From an uncultured Christensenellaceae bacterium (GTDB lineage: Bacteria > Bacillota > Clostridia > Christensenellales > Borkfalkiaceae): a DNA stretch of 64,000 bases. Numbering within the stretch: position 1 is the first letter of the stretch; every line of letters begins with the position of its first letter. Below are positions 17,070-25,531 of this stretch, in pieces. The stretch spans positions 164,642 through 228,641 of the forward strand of contig CAJUKJ010000001.1 of the NCBI GenBank assembly GCA_910587365.1, in the 5' to 3' direction. Position numbers and translations under genes: made by a program. Under the pieces are notes generated by a model. The model was not told the DNA's origin. It saw only the letters and a program-made list of their open reading frames with translations, and did no database searches.

Positions 17070-17500
17070 AAATCTATTTATTGACTGCCGCCGGCGTAAT
17101 ATTTTTATCGATTATCGTTTCACTGGTAATACCTGAGGGTAAGCTTAATAAAACAATTGTGTTTGTAATGAGAATGGCGTGCATTCTGGTGCTTATCCAA
17201 CCCATAACAGGAATTTTTAAATTAAGCTCTGTTTCGGTAGACGAACCGCTTTACGATTACGTTTATATTTGCAAGGTCTATTCGGATAACCAAAGCGAAC
17301 AACTTGAAAAGTTACTTGCCGAGGAATTTTCGGAAGAATGTAAATGCTTTGTGGAAATAGTTCACGATAAAGGGAAATTTAAAGTGCAAAGCGTAGAAGT
17401 AGAAGTAAATTTCAACAATGACCAAAAATTAAGTGAAATTTACGCATATTTGGAAAAGAAGGGATATATAAATATAACAGTATATGCGAAAAGTTATTGA
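17066..17500 (+). CDS. spoIIIAF: SpoIIIAF
   Basis: 144-aa protein with two N-terminal membrane segments (~5-22 and ~30-52) and a C-terminal alpha/beta ring-building-motif-like domain (VQSVEVEVNFNN...YINITVYA), shorter than the Bacillus protein. It is a ring component of the SpoIIIA channel and overlaps spoIIIAG by 17 nt. Confidence 0.9.
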   Translation: MKIYLLTAAGVIFLSIIVSLVIPEGKLNKTIVFVMRMACILVLIQPITGIFKLSSVSVDEPLYDYVYICKVYSDNQSEQLEKLLAEEFSEECKCFVEIVHDKGKFKVQSVEVEVNFNNDQKLSEIYAYLEKKGYINITVYAKSY

Positions 17501-17846
17501 TTACGTGAAAGCTAATAAAAAAATAATCATAGTAGTTCTGCTTATCGTTATACTTATCGGCGCCGTATTTATAATAGACAAAGGAAAAAAGACCGACACA
17601 AACACTTTTGCTGGCAGTACCGAAAAAAGCGCGACGGAAGTCAAGCTTACGGGAATTTTGCGAAGTATTGAGGGGGTAGGAAACACCGACGTAATGATTA
17701 CGGAAAACGAAGGAAAAATACTGGGCGTGGTTATTGTCTGCGAAGGTGCCGACAATATTATGACCAGAAGCAATATTTTAAATGCCGTTTCAACGGCACT
17801 TCATATAGACAAAAAAATTATCGCAATCTATTCAATGACTGTATAA
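17484..17846 (+). CDS. spoIIIAG: SpoIIIAG
   Basis: 120-aa bitopic protein with one membrane segment (IIIVVLLIVILIGAVFII) and an outward C-terminal domain with the segment LRSIEGVGNTDVMIT typical of SpoIIIAG, which forms the large ring of the mother cell-forespore channel. It is much shorter than the ~230-aa Bacillus protein because the linker and insertion are reduced. Confidence 0.92.
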   Translation: MRKVIDYVKANKKIIIVVLLIVILIGAVFIIDKGKKTDTNTFAGSTEKSATEVKLTGILRSIEGVGNTDVMITENEGKILGVVIVCEGADNIMTRSNILNAVSTALHIDKKIIAIYSMTV

Positions 17847-17856
17847 GGAGAAATTT

Positions 17857-18339
17857 ATGTCAAAAACCAAAAAAATTATCGTAATGTCATCACTCGTACT
17901 TTTACTTGCGGTAACTGCGGTGCTTAACGTAGTACTTGTAAGAAACAAAACCGCTAACGGCGATACTGTTGCAGTTTCAAACTACTTCACGACTTACCGT
18001 TCGGAAAGAACGACAACCAGAAGCGAAGAGCTTGTTCAGCTTGACAGCGTTATCGCTCTTTACGACGAAAGCAGTGAAAAGTACACTGAAGCCGTAAACC
18101 TTAAAATGAAGATAGTTGAAATCATGGAAAAAGAACTCGTGCTTGAAACAATGATCAAATCAAAGGGATTTTCCGACGCGGTTGTTTCAATCGGAATCGA
18201 TTCTGACAACGTAAATGTATTTATCAATTCTAACGAGCTTGATATGCAGACCGCGCTTTCAATTTATAACTGTCTTAAAGACGAAGCAAGCGTAGACCCT
18301 TTAAATATAATAATTATGCCTGTTTACTCGCAAATATAA
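17857..18339 (+). CDS. spoIIIAH: SpoIIIAH
   Basis: 160-aa last gene of the operon, preceded by a good Shine-Dalgarno (aaggag). It has one membrane segment (VMSSLVLLLAVTAVLNVVLV) and an extracytoplasmic EscJ/YscJ-like domain (KGFSDAVVSIGIDSDNVNVF). In other sporulators this domain binds forespore SpoIIQ across the intermembrane space. SpoIIQ is not in this window. Confidence 0.93.
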   Translation: MSKTKKIIVMSSLVLLLAVTAVLNVVLVRNKTANGDTVAVSNYFTTYRSERTTTRSEELVQLDSVIALYDESSEKYTEAVNLKMKIVEIMEKELVLETMIKSKGFSDAVVSIGIDSDNVNVFINSNELDMQTALSIYNCLKDEASVDPLNIIIMPVYSQI

Positions 18340-18347
18340 GATTGTAG

Positions 18348-18376
18348 TTGCAAAATTAAAAATACTGTGCTATACT
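18348..18376 (+). promoter_or_regulatory. Promoter of the asp23-nusB operon
   Basis: TTGCAA (18348-18353), 17-nt spacer, TATACT (18371-18376), 20 nt upstream of asp23. It marks a vegetative transcription start after the sporulation operon. Confidence 0.7.
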
Positions 18377-18395
18377 AAGGATAAGGAGAAATAAT

Positions 18396-18731
18396 ATGGC
18401 ACACATGAGGCACGACCCTACCTTAGCCCAAAAAGGAAAAGTAACTTATAATTCAAATATAGTTAGCGGTATCGTTGCACTGGCTATTAACGAAGTAGAA
18501 GGCGTTTCCCTTCTGAGCAATAAGAATAAGGGCGTTAAACTTAACTTTGATAAACAAGGAATCGTTGCCGATATAAGCGTAAAAGTAGACAGTACCTATA
18601 ACGTACCGTCACTCGCTTTCAGGATTCAGCAATCGATAAAGCACAACGTCGAGTCGATGACGAAATATAAGGTTGCGAAGGTTAACGTTCATATACAGGA
18701 CGTAAATTTCCCCGAAAATTCGGCATTGTAA
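18396..18731 (+). CDS. Asp23/Gls24 family envelope stress protein
   Basis: 111-aa Asp23/Gls24 (YqhY-like) protein. The VSGIVALAINEVEGV segment and DISVKVDSTYNVPSLAFRIQ match the family. It starts after aaggag. YqhY-type paralogues sit beside the acc genes or nusB in Firmicutes and have been linked to lipid or envelope homeostasis. Here the gene opens the nusB-folD-ispA-OLE operon. A hairpin directly after it may lower downstream transcription. Confidence 0.92.
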   Translation: MAHMRHDPTLAQKGKVTYNSNIVSGIVALAINEVEGVSLLSNKNKGVKLNFDKQGIVADISVKVDSTYNVPSLAFRIQQSIKHNVESMTKYKVAKVNVHIQDVNFPENSAL

Positions 18732-18741
18732 ATATTACGTT

Positions 18742-18767
18742 TATTCCCTTAAATTTTTAAGGGAATA
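18742..18767 (+). terminator. Hairpin after asp23, attenuator or partial terminator
   Basis: TATTCCCTTAAA / TTTAAGGGAATA, with TTTGTATTT following. nusB begins 26 nt later without a clear new promoter, so readthrough is likely. Confidence 0.55.
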
Positions 18768-18793
18768 TTTGTATTTAAACGGTTAAAGTATTT

Positions 18794-19198
18794 ATGAGAA
18801 CTACTGCAAGAGAAACACTTTTTAAAATTATTTTCGCTTCACGTTTCACGCAAGGCGTGGACGAGGGGTTTAAACGCGCGCTTTATAAAACGGAAAAGCT
18901 TAACGAAAGCGACGTGGAGTATTGTAATGCAATTCTCGGTATCGTCGCCGAGCATGGCGAAGAATTTACCGAATTATTGGACAGTCATTCAAAACTTTTT
19001 CCCGAATCGCGCTTATTTCCTGCGGACAGAAGCGTGCTTTTAATTGCGCTTGCCGAAATATTTTATTTCAAAGACGTCCCCAATGCGGTTTCTGTGAATG
19101 AGGCTGCAAATATCGCTTCCAAATATTCTTCGGAAAAGAGTGCTTCGTTTGTAAGCGGAATACTCTCCGAAATTATCAGGGAGAAAGGAAATGTATAA
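18794..19198 (+). CDS. nusB: Transcription antitermination factor NusB
   Basis: 134-aa all-helical NusB, the partner of NusE/S10 in rRNA antitermination. The typical start (TTARETLFKIIFA), the LFPADRSVLLIALAEIFYF core and PNAVSVNEAANIASKYSSEKSASFVSG (split here by residue) match the family. Its end overlaps the folD start by 8 nt. Confidence 0.95.
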   Translation: MRTTARETLFKIIFASRFTQGVDEGFKRALYKTEKLNESDVEYCNAILGIVAEHGEEFTELLDSHSKLFPESRLFPADRSVLLIALAEIFYFKDVPNAVSVNEAANIASKYSSEKSASFVSGILSEIIREKGNV

Positions 19199-20036
19199 AA
19201 TTATAGATGGCAAACTTATTGCAAGTGAAATGCGCGATAAACTGAAAAAAGATATTGCTGAGTACAAGCTCAATAGCGGAAAAGATATCGGGCTTGCAGT
19301 CGTGCTGGTTGGGGAGAATCCCGCTTCACAGGTTTACGTTCGCAATAAAATTAAAGCTTGCGAAGAAGTGGGGATTAAATCATATGCGTATTATCTTCCC
19401 GCCGAAACCTCACAAAAGGAAGTTGAAGACTTATTGGCTTCTCTTGCAGAAGACGGCAACGTAAACGGCATTCTTGTCCAATTGCCATTGCCGAAGCATA
19501 TCAATTCCGAAAGTGCTTTAAGGCTCATTCCGGAAAGTAAAGACGTTGACGGTTTTTCCGCAAATAATATAGGAAAGCTTTGCCTTAATTCTCAAAGTCT
19601 GGTTGCCTGTACACCATACGGGGTTATGAAAATGCTTGAACACGAACGCATAGAATTATGCGGAAAAAACGCAGTGGTAGTAGGTAGGTCCAATATTGTC
19701 GGAAAACCTATGGCAATGTTGCTGATAAATGCCGATGCAACCGTAACCGTTTGTCACAGCAAGACAAAAAATCTTAAAGAGCAATGTCTTAAAGCGGACG
19801 TCCTTGTTGCCGCCATAGGTAAAGCAAAATTTATTACCGCAGATATGGTAAAGGACGGTGCTGTTGTAATTGACGTCGGTATGAACCGCGACGAAAACGG
19901 CAAACTTTGCGGCGACGTCGATTTTGAAAACGTTAAGCAAAAATGCTCGTATATTACGCCCGTTCCGGGAGGAGTCGGTCCTATGACGATAACAATGCTT
20001 ATGTACAATACTTATTTGTCAGCCGTAAGGAGATAA
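19191..20036 (+). CDS. folD: FolD, methylene-THF dehydrogenase/cyclohydrolase
   Basis: 281-aa bifunctional enzyme converting 5,10-methylene-THF to 10-formyl-THF. Motifs seen are SQVYVRNKIKACEEVG (Tyr and Lys of the active site), GILVQLPLPKH, KDVDGF and the nucleotide-binding VVGRSNIVGKPMAMLL, ending with TPVPGGVGPMT. In most Firmicutes xseA and xseB sit between folD and ispA. Here ispA follows directly after 3 nt, so those genes are absent from the locus. Confidence 0.97.
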   Translation: MYKIIDGKLIASEMRDKLKKDIAEYKLNSGKDIGLAVVLVGENPASQVYVRNKIKACEEVGIKSYAYYLPAETSQKEVEDLLASLAEDGNVNGILVQLPLPKHINSESALRLIPESKDVDGFSANNIGKLCLNSQSLVACTPYGVMKMLEHERIELCGKNAVVVGRSNIVGKPMAMLLINADATVTVCHSKTKNLKEQCLKADVLVAAIGKAKFITADMVKDGAVVIDVGMNRDENGKLCGDVDFENVKQKCSYITPVPGGVGPMTITMLMYNTYLSAVRR

Positions 20037-20039
20037 AAC

Positions 20040-20918
20040 TTGACGGATTATAATATAAAGTATACAGATTATCAACAAGCTTTTGAATGCGTTTTAACCA
20101 AATTTTGCGACGGTTTAAACTGTAAACCCGATATACTTGCCGAAAGCTTGAAATACAGTTTGCAATTAGGCGGAAAGCGTATAAGACCCGTTCTAATGTT
20201 GGCAGTAGGCGATTTATTGGGCTTAAACAGAGAAAGACTTTTAAATTATGCCCTTGCACTTGAACTTATCCATACTTATTCGCTTATTCACGATGATTTG
20301 CCTGAAATGGATAACGATGATTTCAGAAGGGGTAAACCGTCTAATCATAAGGTTTTCGGTACAGGCAATGCAATTCTTGCAGGCGATGGACTTTTGAATA
20401 CGGCGTATTCCATTCTTTTCAGTGAATGCTTTAACGGTAACGATAACGTTTCAGCCGCAAAATATATATGCGATTGTGCCGGAATTAACGGTATGATAGC
20501 AGGACAGTCGGCCGACCTTTCACAGGAAAATTCACAAAACGTAGACGAGGAGATGCTTGATTTTATTTACGAAAACAAGACGGCAAAACTGATTATGGCT
20601 GCGGTAGTAACCCCAAGTATACTTTGCGGAGGAAAATATTATTCGGAACTTAGAGCTTTTTCACGCGACCTGGGGTATTTGTTTCAGCTAACGGACGATA
20701 TCCTCGACGTGGAGGGCAGTTTTGAAAAACTCGGAAAAAGTATAGGTAAGGACGGCACGGAGGGCAAATACACAGGAATTAAGCTTTACGGGCTTGACGG
20801 GTGTAAAATTCAAGCGGATTTGCTTGCTGAAAGATGTGTTAAAATTTTGGAAGGTCTTGACGGCGATACCGACTTTTTGAAAGGGTTGGCTTATTTCGTC
20901 AGGCAAAGAATTTATTGA
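20040..20918 (+). CDS. ispA: Polyprenyl (farnesyl) diphosphate synthase
   Basis: 292-aa trans-isoprenyl diphosphate synthase that condenses IPP with allylic diphosphates to make geranyl/farnesyl diphosphate. It has the first Asp-rich motif HDDLPEMDNDD and the second LTDDILD, plus GGKRIRP near the N-terminus. The start is TTG at 20040, supported by aaggag 7 nt upstream. It is followed by OLE RNA and then dxs, placing two isoprenoid genes around the RNA. Confidence 0.95.
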   Translation: MTDYNIKYTDYQQAFECVLTKFCDGLNCKPDILAESLKYSLQLGGKRIRPVLMLAVGDLLGLNRERLLNYALALELIHTYSLIHDDLPEMDNDDFRRGKPSNHKVFGTGNAILAGDGLLNTAYSILFSECFNGNDNVSAAKYICDCAGINGMIAGQSADLSQENSQNVDEEMLDFIYENKTAKLIMAAVVTPSILCGGKYYSELRAFSRDLGYLFQLTDDILDVEGSFEKLGKSIGKDGTEGKYTGIKLYGLDGCKIQADLLAERCVKILEGLDGDTDFLKGLAYFVRQRIY

Positions 20919-20925
20919 TATTTTA

Positions 20926-20954
20926 TTGACTTTAATATAATATTTTGTTATAAT
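20926..20954 (+). promoter_or_regulatory. Promoter of the OLE RNA
   Basis: TTGACT (20926-20931), 17-nt spacer, TATAAT (20949-20954) with an extended TG element (TGTTATAAT). The expected start near 20961 is just ahead of the terminal stem. Confidence 0.75.
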
Positions 20955-20960
20955 CTTCTC

Positions 20961-21560
20961 AATAAATATAGTGGTGCAGTATTCTAGTCAATTACCGTTG
21001 ATGCGAAGGCGGGGGTAAAATACCGTCAAAGGGCATATCGATGAAGTTTCTGGTGTTTGCTTGCTTTTGCCAAAAGTGGGTGAATGCTGGGAGTAAAGGT
21101 TTATGGGAGCTTGGTAACGGCATACCGCAGCCTAACCCATTTACCGTGGAGGCAGACGGAATATAATTTTTGTCTGTATAAACCTGCTATCAGGCGAAAG
21201 CTTGGTACAGAGTAGCCTGCTTTGAGTGAAAACAGCGGATAGCGGATTTTACGACGGTAGCCGTTCGGCCAAACGACAGCCGTCTATTGCCGCTTGAAAT
21301 TGATTTTGCAAAAGAAGATAAGCTCAACGGATATTGTTAAGGAAAGCTTCTAGACTGTTTTTATATTAGAGATTACGGTGTGGACTCAGTGGCGATTCGG
21401 TGATACGCGAAAGTGTATTCAGTCCCTTAAAAGGAAACTGCTTTTTCGGCGACGGGAAGTGGGGCTGAGGGAAATCCTACCGAACCTTAAGCCGCAAAGT
21501 TTATTTAATATAAACCACTATATTATTTTTTTACGCACAGACAGTGTGCGTATATTTTTT
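20961..21560 (+). ncRNA. ole: OLE RNA (ornate large extremophilic RNA)
   Basis: A ~600-nt gene-free, clearly structured stretch between ispA and an OapA-like gene. AATATAGTGGT (20965-20975) pairs perfectly with ACCACTATATT (21514-21524), closing the whole RNA. Many internal stems are visible, for example GACGG/CCGTC and GCAGAC/GTCTGT. It is richer in G than its flanks. The size, the closing stem, the gene order (nusB-folD-ispA-RNA-small membrane protein-dxs-recN-spoIVB) and the downstream partner all match OLE RNA, which forms a membrane ribonucleoprotein with OapA and supports growth under ethanol, cold and Mg2+ stress in Bacillus halodurans. It has its own promoter and terminator. I could not run a covariance model. 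tmRNA, RNase P and 6S do not fit. Confidence 0.88.
21533..21560 (+). terminator. Terminator-like hairpin after OLE RNA
   Basis: ACGCACA (21533-21539), loop GACAG, TGTGCGT (21545-21551), then ATATTTTTT. It lies between the OLE closing stem and oapA. Confidence 0.65.
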
Positions 21561-21588
21561 AAATACGTATTTTCAATAATAATTTTTT

Positions 21589-22188
21589 ATGGATAAAAAC
21601 GAAAGTTTAAACAAAAAAAGCAAAAAAAAGAAGCCTAATCCAAGGCAGAAGAAAAAACTTGTTCCGGATTGGCTTGCCTGGGGTTTGGGTGTACTGTTTT
21701 TATCGTTTGCCTTAACGGTTATTTTCAGCTTTTTAACCGAAATTTCAATTAAAGACAGTCCTGTATATATATGTATAATAGTTTTAGTGGTTCTGCTTGT
21801 TCTGAATATCGGTTGCGATACATTGGCAAATGCAATTTTGACGTGTAATCCCGAAGCGTTTCATGCAATGGCGTCCAATAAAATCAAAGGGGCTAAACGT
21901 GCGGTCACTTTCTGTAAAAATGCTACTAAACTCGGCAGCATTTTTGCCGACGTCATCGGCGATATCTGCGGTATTGTCAGCGGTGCGGCAGGTACTGCGC
22001 TCGTTGCATATATTGCATTAAATAGCGGCAAGACGTTGGAGATTGTCGCTTCAATTGGCGTAAGTGCGGTAATCGGTGCGTTAACTGTAGGCGGAAAGGC
22101 AATTTTTAAACATTTCGCCATAAAATATAATAAGCAAATTGTATTCGGGTTTGCAAAATTGACAACTCTGTTTAAGAAGGAAAAGTAA
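21589..22188 (+). CDS. oapA: OapA-like OLE-associated membrane protein
   Basis: 199 aa. The N-terminus is strongly basic (KKSKKKKPNPRQKKK, residues ~9-23), suited to RNA contact. Hydrophobic segments lie at ~29-51, ~58-75, ~118-143 and ~148-170. The segment ADVIGDICG carries Asp121-x-x-Gly124-Asp125, a D-x-x-G-D spacing I recall as the conserved motif altered in dominant-negative B. halodurans OapA. Its position directly downstream of the OLE RNA and ahead of dxs is diagnostic. No Shine-Dalgarno is visible. Its stop overlaps the dxs start (taATG). OapA anchors OLE RNA at the membrane. Other partners (OapB, OapC) are not in the window. Confidence 0.87.
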   Translation: MDKNESLNKKSKKKKPNPRQKKKLVPDWLAWGLGVLFLSFALTVIFSFLTEISIKDSPVYICIIVLVVLLVLNIGCDTLANAILTCNPEAFHAMASNKIKGAKRAVTFCKNATKLGSIFADVIGDICGIVSGAAGTALVAYIALNSGKTLEIVASIGVSAVIGALTVGGKAIFKHFAIKYNKQIVFGFAKLTTLFKKEK

Positions 22189-23921
22189 TGCTTGAAAGTA
22201 TAAGCGGCAAGCAAATTAAAAATATGGAAATCCCGCAGCTTACCGAACTGTGTGAAGAGGCGCGGCAAAAAATAATTTGTACTGTATTTAAAAACGGCGG
22301 ACACCTATCGTCAAATCTCGGTACCGTCGAGCTTACCGTCGCGCTTCATCGCGTTTTTGATTTTCCCAAAGATAAAATTATTTTCGATGTTGGACATCAG
22401 TGCTATACCTATAAATTGCTTTCGGGCAGAGCGGATAAATTCGATACTATAAGAAAAAAAGGCGGATTATCGGGATTTCCTAAAAGAGAAGAAAGCGAAT
22501 ACGATTGCTACAATACGGGACACGCTGGGACGTCTGTTTCAGCTGCACTCGGCATTGCCAAGGCGCGCGACGTTGAAGGGAAAGATTTCAACGTGATTGC
22601 GGTTATTGGCGACGGTTCTTTCAATAACGGACTTATTTACGAGGCTTTCAATAGTCTTCGTTTGTTAAACACGCGAATACTTGTTATTCTTAATGATAAC
22701 GGTATGTCGATTGCGCCGACTGTCGGCAGTATGCACGAATATCTCGAAATCCTCAGCGAGGACGGCGAACATAAAGCAAAGCACGACAAACACGCAAAAA
22801 TATTTGAAAGATTCGGGTTCAAATACGATGGAGTCTATGACGGTAACAATCTTACCGAAATGATAGATAAATTGACCGAAGTTAAAGAGATGCTTAAAAC
22901 CCAATCCGTTATTTTGCACGTTATGACAAAAAAAGGAAAGGGTTACGAATTTTGTGAGGAGAATCCGGAAGCAACACACGGAATTTCGTTTGCAAGTTCA
23001 GACAGCATATCTACGGAATATTCCCAGATTTTGGGGGGAACCTTGACCGAACTGGCGGATAAGGACGAAAAGATTGTTGCCGTAACAGCGGCAATGACTT
23101 CTAATTTGGGGCTTGGAGAGTTCTTTGAAAAATATCCCGACCGCTCGATAGACGTCGGAATTTGCGAAGAACACGCAACTATTTTGTGTGCATCTATGGC
23201 AACAGAAGGACTTAAACCGTACTATGCAGTTTATTCGACGTTTTTACAGCGTTCTTTTGATGAAATTGTAATAGATATTTGCAGTCAAAATCTTCCTGTT
23301 ACGATCTGTATAGACCGCGCAGGGATATCTGGTTCGGACGGGGAAACCCATCAAGGGGTTTTTGATTTATCGTTTTTAAGCTTTATTCCCAATTTAACCG
23401 TAGCTGTTCCCAAAGATGTTAATGAGTTTAAGGCAATGCTTAAATTTAGCGCACATTTCGGTGCGCCTCTTGCAATCCGTTATCCGAGAGAGGGCAAACG
23501 CATCTTCAAAACACAGTCGGAAATAGTTTACGGAAAATGGGAAAAATTGAAGGAAGGCAGTAGCGATTTTGCAATTATTGCGTGTGGCGAACGGGCAGTT
23601 ACAATCGCGCTTGCAGCTTCGCAAAGCCTAAAAGAGCAACTTATTGACGTCAGCGTTATTAACGCAAGATTTGTCAAACCGCTCGATACACAAATGCTTA
23701 ACGAACTTCAAGAAAAATATTTGATAACGGTAGAGGATAATATGCTTGCGGGTGGATTAGGCTCGCTTGTAAACAGCTTTTACTCTTGCGCTAACAAAAC
23801 AATTAAGAATTTTGCATACGATGATTATTTTATTCCCCAAGGCAGTATCGATGATTTAATGTCGGAGCGCGGGGTGTGTAGCGCAGCGATAGTTGAATAT
23901 ATTAAAAATGAGAATAGATAA
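22188..23921 (+). CDS. dxs: 1-deoxy-D-xylulose-5-phosphate synthase
   Basis: 577-aa thiamine-diphosphate enzyme making DXP from pyruvate and glyceraldehyde-3-phosphate, the first step of the MEP isoprenoid pathway. It has the N-terminal SSNLGTVELTVALH, the ThDP motif GDGSFNNG, DVGICEEHA with the catalytic Glu, and DRAGISGSDGETHQG. It is somewhat shorter than the usual ~620 aa. It is coupled to oapA upstream and overlaps tlyA downstream by 14 nt. With ispA, and ispH elsewhere in the window, it shows a MEP-pathway organism. Confidence 0.96.
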   Translation: MLESISGKQIKNMEIPQLTELCEEARQKIICTVFKNGGHLSSNLGTVELTVALHRVFDFPKDKIIFDVGHQCYTYKLLSGRADKFDTIRKKGGLSGFPKREESEYDCYNTGHAGTSVSAALGIAKARDVEGKDFNVIAVIGDGSFNNGLIYEAFNSLRLLNTRILVILNDNGMSIAPTVGSMHEYLEILSEDGEHKAKHDKHAKIFERFGFKYDGVYDGNNLTEMIDKLTEVKEMLKTQSVILHVMTKKGKGYEFCEENPEATHGISFASSDSISTEYSQILGGTLTELADKDEKIVAVTAAMTSNLGLGEFFEKYPDRSIDVGICEEHATILCASMATEGLKPYYAVYSTFLQRSFDEIVIDICSQNLPVTICIDRAGISGSDGETHQGVFDLSFLSFIPNLTVAVPKDVNEFKAMLKFSAHFGAPLAIRYPREGKRIFKTQSEIVYGKWEKLKEGSSDFAIIACGERAVTIALAASQSLKEQLIDVSVINARFVKPLDTQMLNELQEKYLITVEDNMLAGGLGSLVNSFYSCANKTIKNFAYDDYFIPQGSIDDLMSERGVCSAAIVEYIKNENR

Positions 23922-24666
23922 ATTTCTTGCCGAAAGGTTCGGTTCGAGAACGAAAGCGGCTGCTGCTATAAATAAAGGATTGGTGCTTGTTAACGGAAAG
24001 ACTGTTACGCCGTCTTATGAATATGCAGACATTGACGAATTGCAAATAATTCAGGCTGAAGAAAGCTATGTGTCTGTTGGCGGCTATAAACTCGGTAAGG
24101 CTTTAAAAGATTTCAATTTTTCAGTAAAAGATAAAGTTTTTGCTGACATAGGTGCAAGCACAGGCGGATTTACCGATTGTTTATTACAGAACGGCGCACG
24201 AAAAATTTATTGTATTGACGTTGGGGAATGCCAGCTTGATAAAAGTTTAATAAACGAAAAAACCGTTGTTATCGACAACTTCAATGCACGTAATCTGAAC
24301 GAAAGCTTGTTTAAAGAAAAACTTGATGCAATTACGGTTGACGTCAGTTTTATCTCGCTCACATATATATTAAAAGCAGTTAGCGACGTTCTGGAAGAGG
24401 GAGCAAACGTTCTTGCGTTGATTAAGCCGCAGTTTGAGTGCGAAAGCGGCAAAGTAGGTAAAAACGGAATTGTAAGGGACAGTAAGACAAGGGAGCGAAT
24501 AATTTATAAAATCTTTAATTTTGCAAATACCTGCGGACTCGTCCCACAAAAAATAACCAATGCGCCCATAGTTTCAGGTAAAAATTTAGAATACGTAATA
24601 CTGCTTGAAAAGGGGTCAAAAAGTCAGTTTAATGAAAAATTATTAATAAAGTCTGTTAAATTATAA
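23908..24666 (+). CDS. tlyA: TlyA-family rRNA 2'-O-methyltransferase
   Basis: 252-aa protein with an N-terminal S4 RNA-binding domain (MRIDKFLAERFGSRTKAAAA) and a C-terminal RrmJ/FtsJ methyltransferase domain (DIGASTGGFTDCLLQNGA; LIKPQFE). Homologues methylate 16S and 23S rRNA riboses, and some are called hemolysin A. The ATG at 23908 overlaps dxs by 14 nt. An upstream TTG at 23893 would add five residues and is less likely. Confidence 0.92.
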   Translation: MRIDKFLAERFGSRTKAAAAINKGLVLVNGKTVTPSYEYADIDELQIIQAEESYVSVGGYKLGKALKDFNFSVKDKVFADIGASTGGFTDCLLQNGARKIYCIDVGECQLDKSLINEKTVVIDNFNARNLNESLFKEKLDAITVDVSFISLTYILKAVSDVLEEGANVLALIKPQFECESGKVGKNGIVRDSKTRERIIYKIFNFANTCGLVPQKITNAPIVSGKNLEYVILLEKGSKSQFNEKLLIKSVKL

Positions 24667-24684
24667 ATTTAATGGGCTTTTTGT

Positions 24685-24713
24685 TTGCATATTTGTATAA
24701 AAAGTTATATAAT
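24685..24713 (+). promoter_or_regulatory. Internal promoter before nadK
   Basis: TTGCAT (24685-24690), 17-nt spacer, TATAAT (24708-24713). The nadK ATG begins 9 nt after the -10, so the message from here would be leaderless. Confidence 0.65.
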
Positions 24714-24721
24714 GTAATTAA

Positions 24722-25531
24722 ATGAAGGCAGGGATTTATTATAATAAAAATCATTTGTCCGATGTTAAACCGTATCTGGATAAAATAGAAGATTCCCTTT
24801 TTAAAAACGGGATTGACTGTATTAAAATATCTTATCCTGAGAACCTGGACGCATTAGACGTTCTTTTTGTCCTTGGCGGCGACGGAACGATTTTAAACGT
24901 TGCTGCGGACTGCGCACGGCGCGGAATTAAGATTTTAGGTATAAATTGCGGTCATTTGGGTTTCTTGACGGAGTATGAACCGGAAAAAGCAGACGAAGCT
25001 GTTAAGTTGGTATGCGACGGAAACTACGTAATCCAAAAGCGTATGATGCTTGAAATCAAATGCGGCGGAGATACTTATCTCGCACTGAACGATCTTGTAA
25101 TACAGCGCAGTACAAGCGGGAACGGTTTCAGCAATACGGTAGAGCTTCGTGCCGAAATAGACGGCTACATAGTGGATAATTATTTATCTGACGGTATAAT
25201 TATCAGTACTCCTACAGGGTCTACGGCGTATTCTCTTTCCGCAGGAGGTTCGGTTTTAACGCCTGAATTGAACGCTTTTATTATGACTCCGATTTGCGCA
25301 CATTCTCTTCATTCAAGACCGGTCGTTTACAGTGACAGTTCCGTTCTTGAGATAATACCATTAAAAGACAAAACTCCTTTAAACATTATAATTGACGGTA
25401 AGTTAGTTCGCGTAATTGATAAATCGGCAGTCACAGTAAAAAAATCGGATTTCTGCGTTAATTTTATTACACGCGGAGATAAAGACTTTTTTAGAAAATT
25501 ATTAATTAAACTTAACATATGGAGTAAATGA
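24722..25531 (+). CDS. nadK: NAD kinase
   Basis: 269-aa ATP-NAD kinase that makes NADP. It has the GGDGTIL motif (~56), NDLVIQR and the conserved STPTGSTAYSLSAGG. No Shine-Dalgarno precedes the ATG, and an apparent sigma-A promoter ends 8 nt upstream, so it may be translated from a leaderless message as well as by readthrough from tlyA. Its stop overlaps the argR start (ATGATG). Confidence 0.96.
   Translation: MKAGIYYNKNHLSDVKPYLDKIEDSLFKNGIDCIKISYPENLDALDVLFVLGGDGTILNVAADCARRGIKILGINCGHLGFLTEYEPEKADEAVKLVCDGNYVIQKRMMLEIKCGGDTYLALNDLVIQRSTSGNGFSNTVELRAEIDGYIVDNYLSDGIIISTPTGSTAYSLSAGGSVLTPELNAFIMTPICAHSLHSRPVVYSDSSVLEIIPLKDKTPLNIIIDGKLVRVIDKSAVTVKKSDFCVNFITRGDKDFFRKLLIKLNIWSK

Noticed and set aside
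20961..21560. tmRNA, RNase P RNA or group II intron as the identity of the RNA
   Set aside because: No tRNA-like ends or tag frame, no RNase P core signature that I can see, no reverse transcriptase; the size, synteny and OapA neighbour fit OLE.
21378..21596. 72-codon ORF within the RNA region between ispA and oapA
   Set aside because: It lies inside the closing stem of the OLE RNA, has no ribosome site and no protein-like pattern; a by-product of the RNA sequence.
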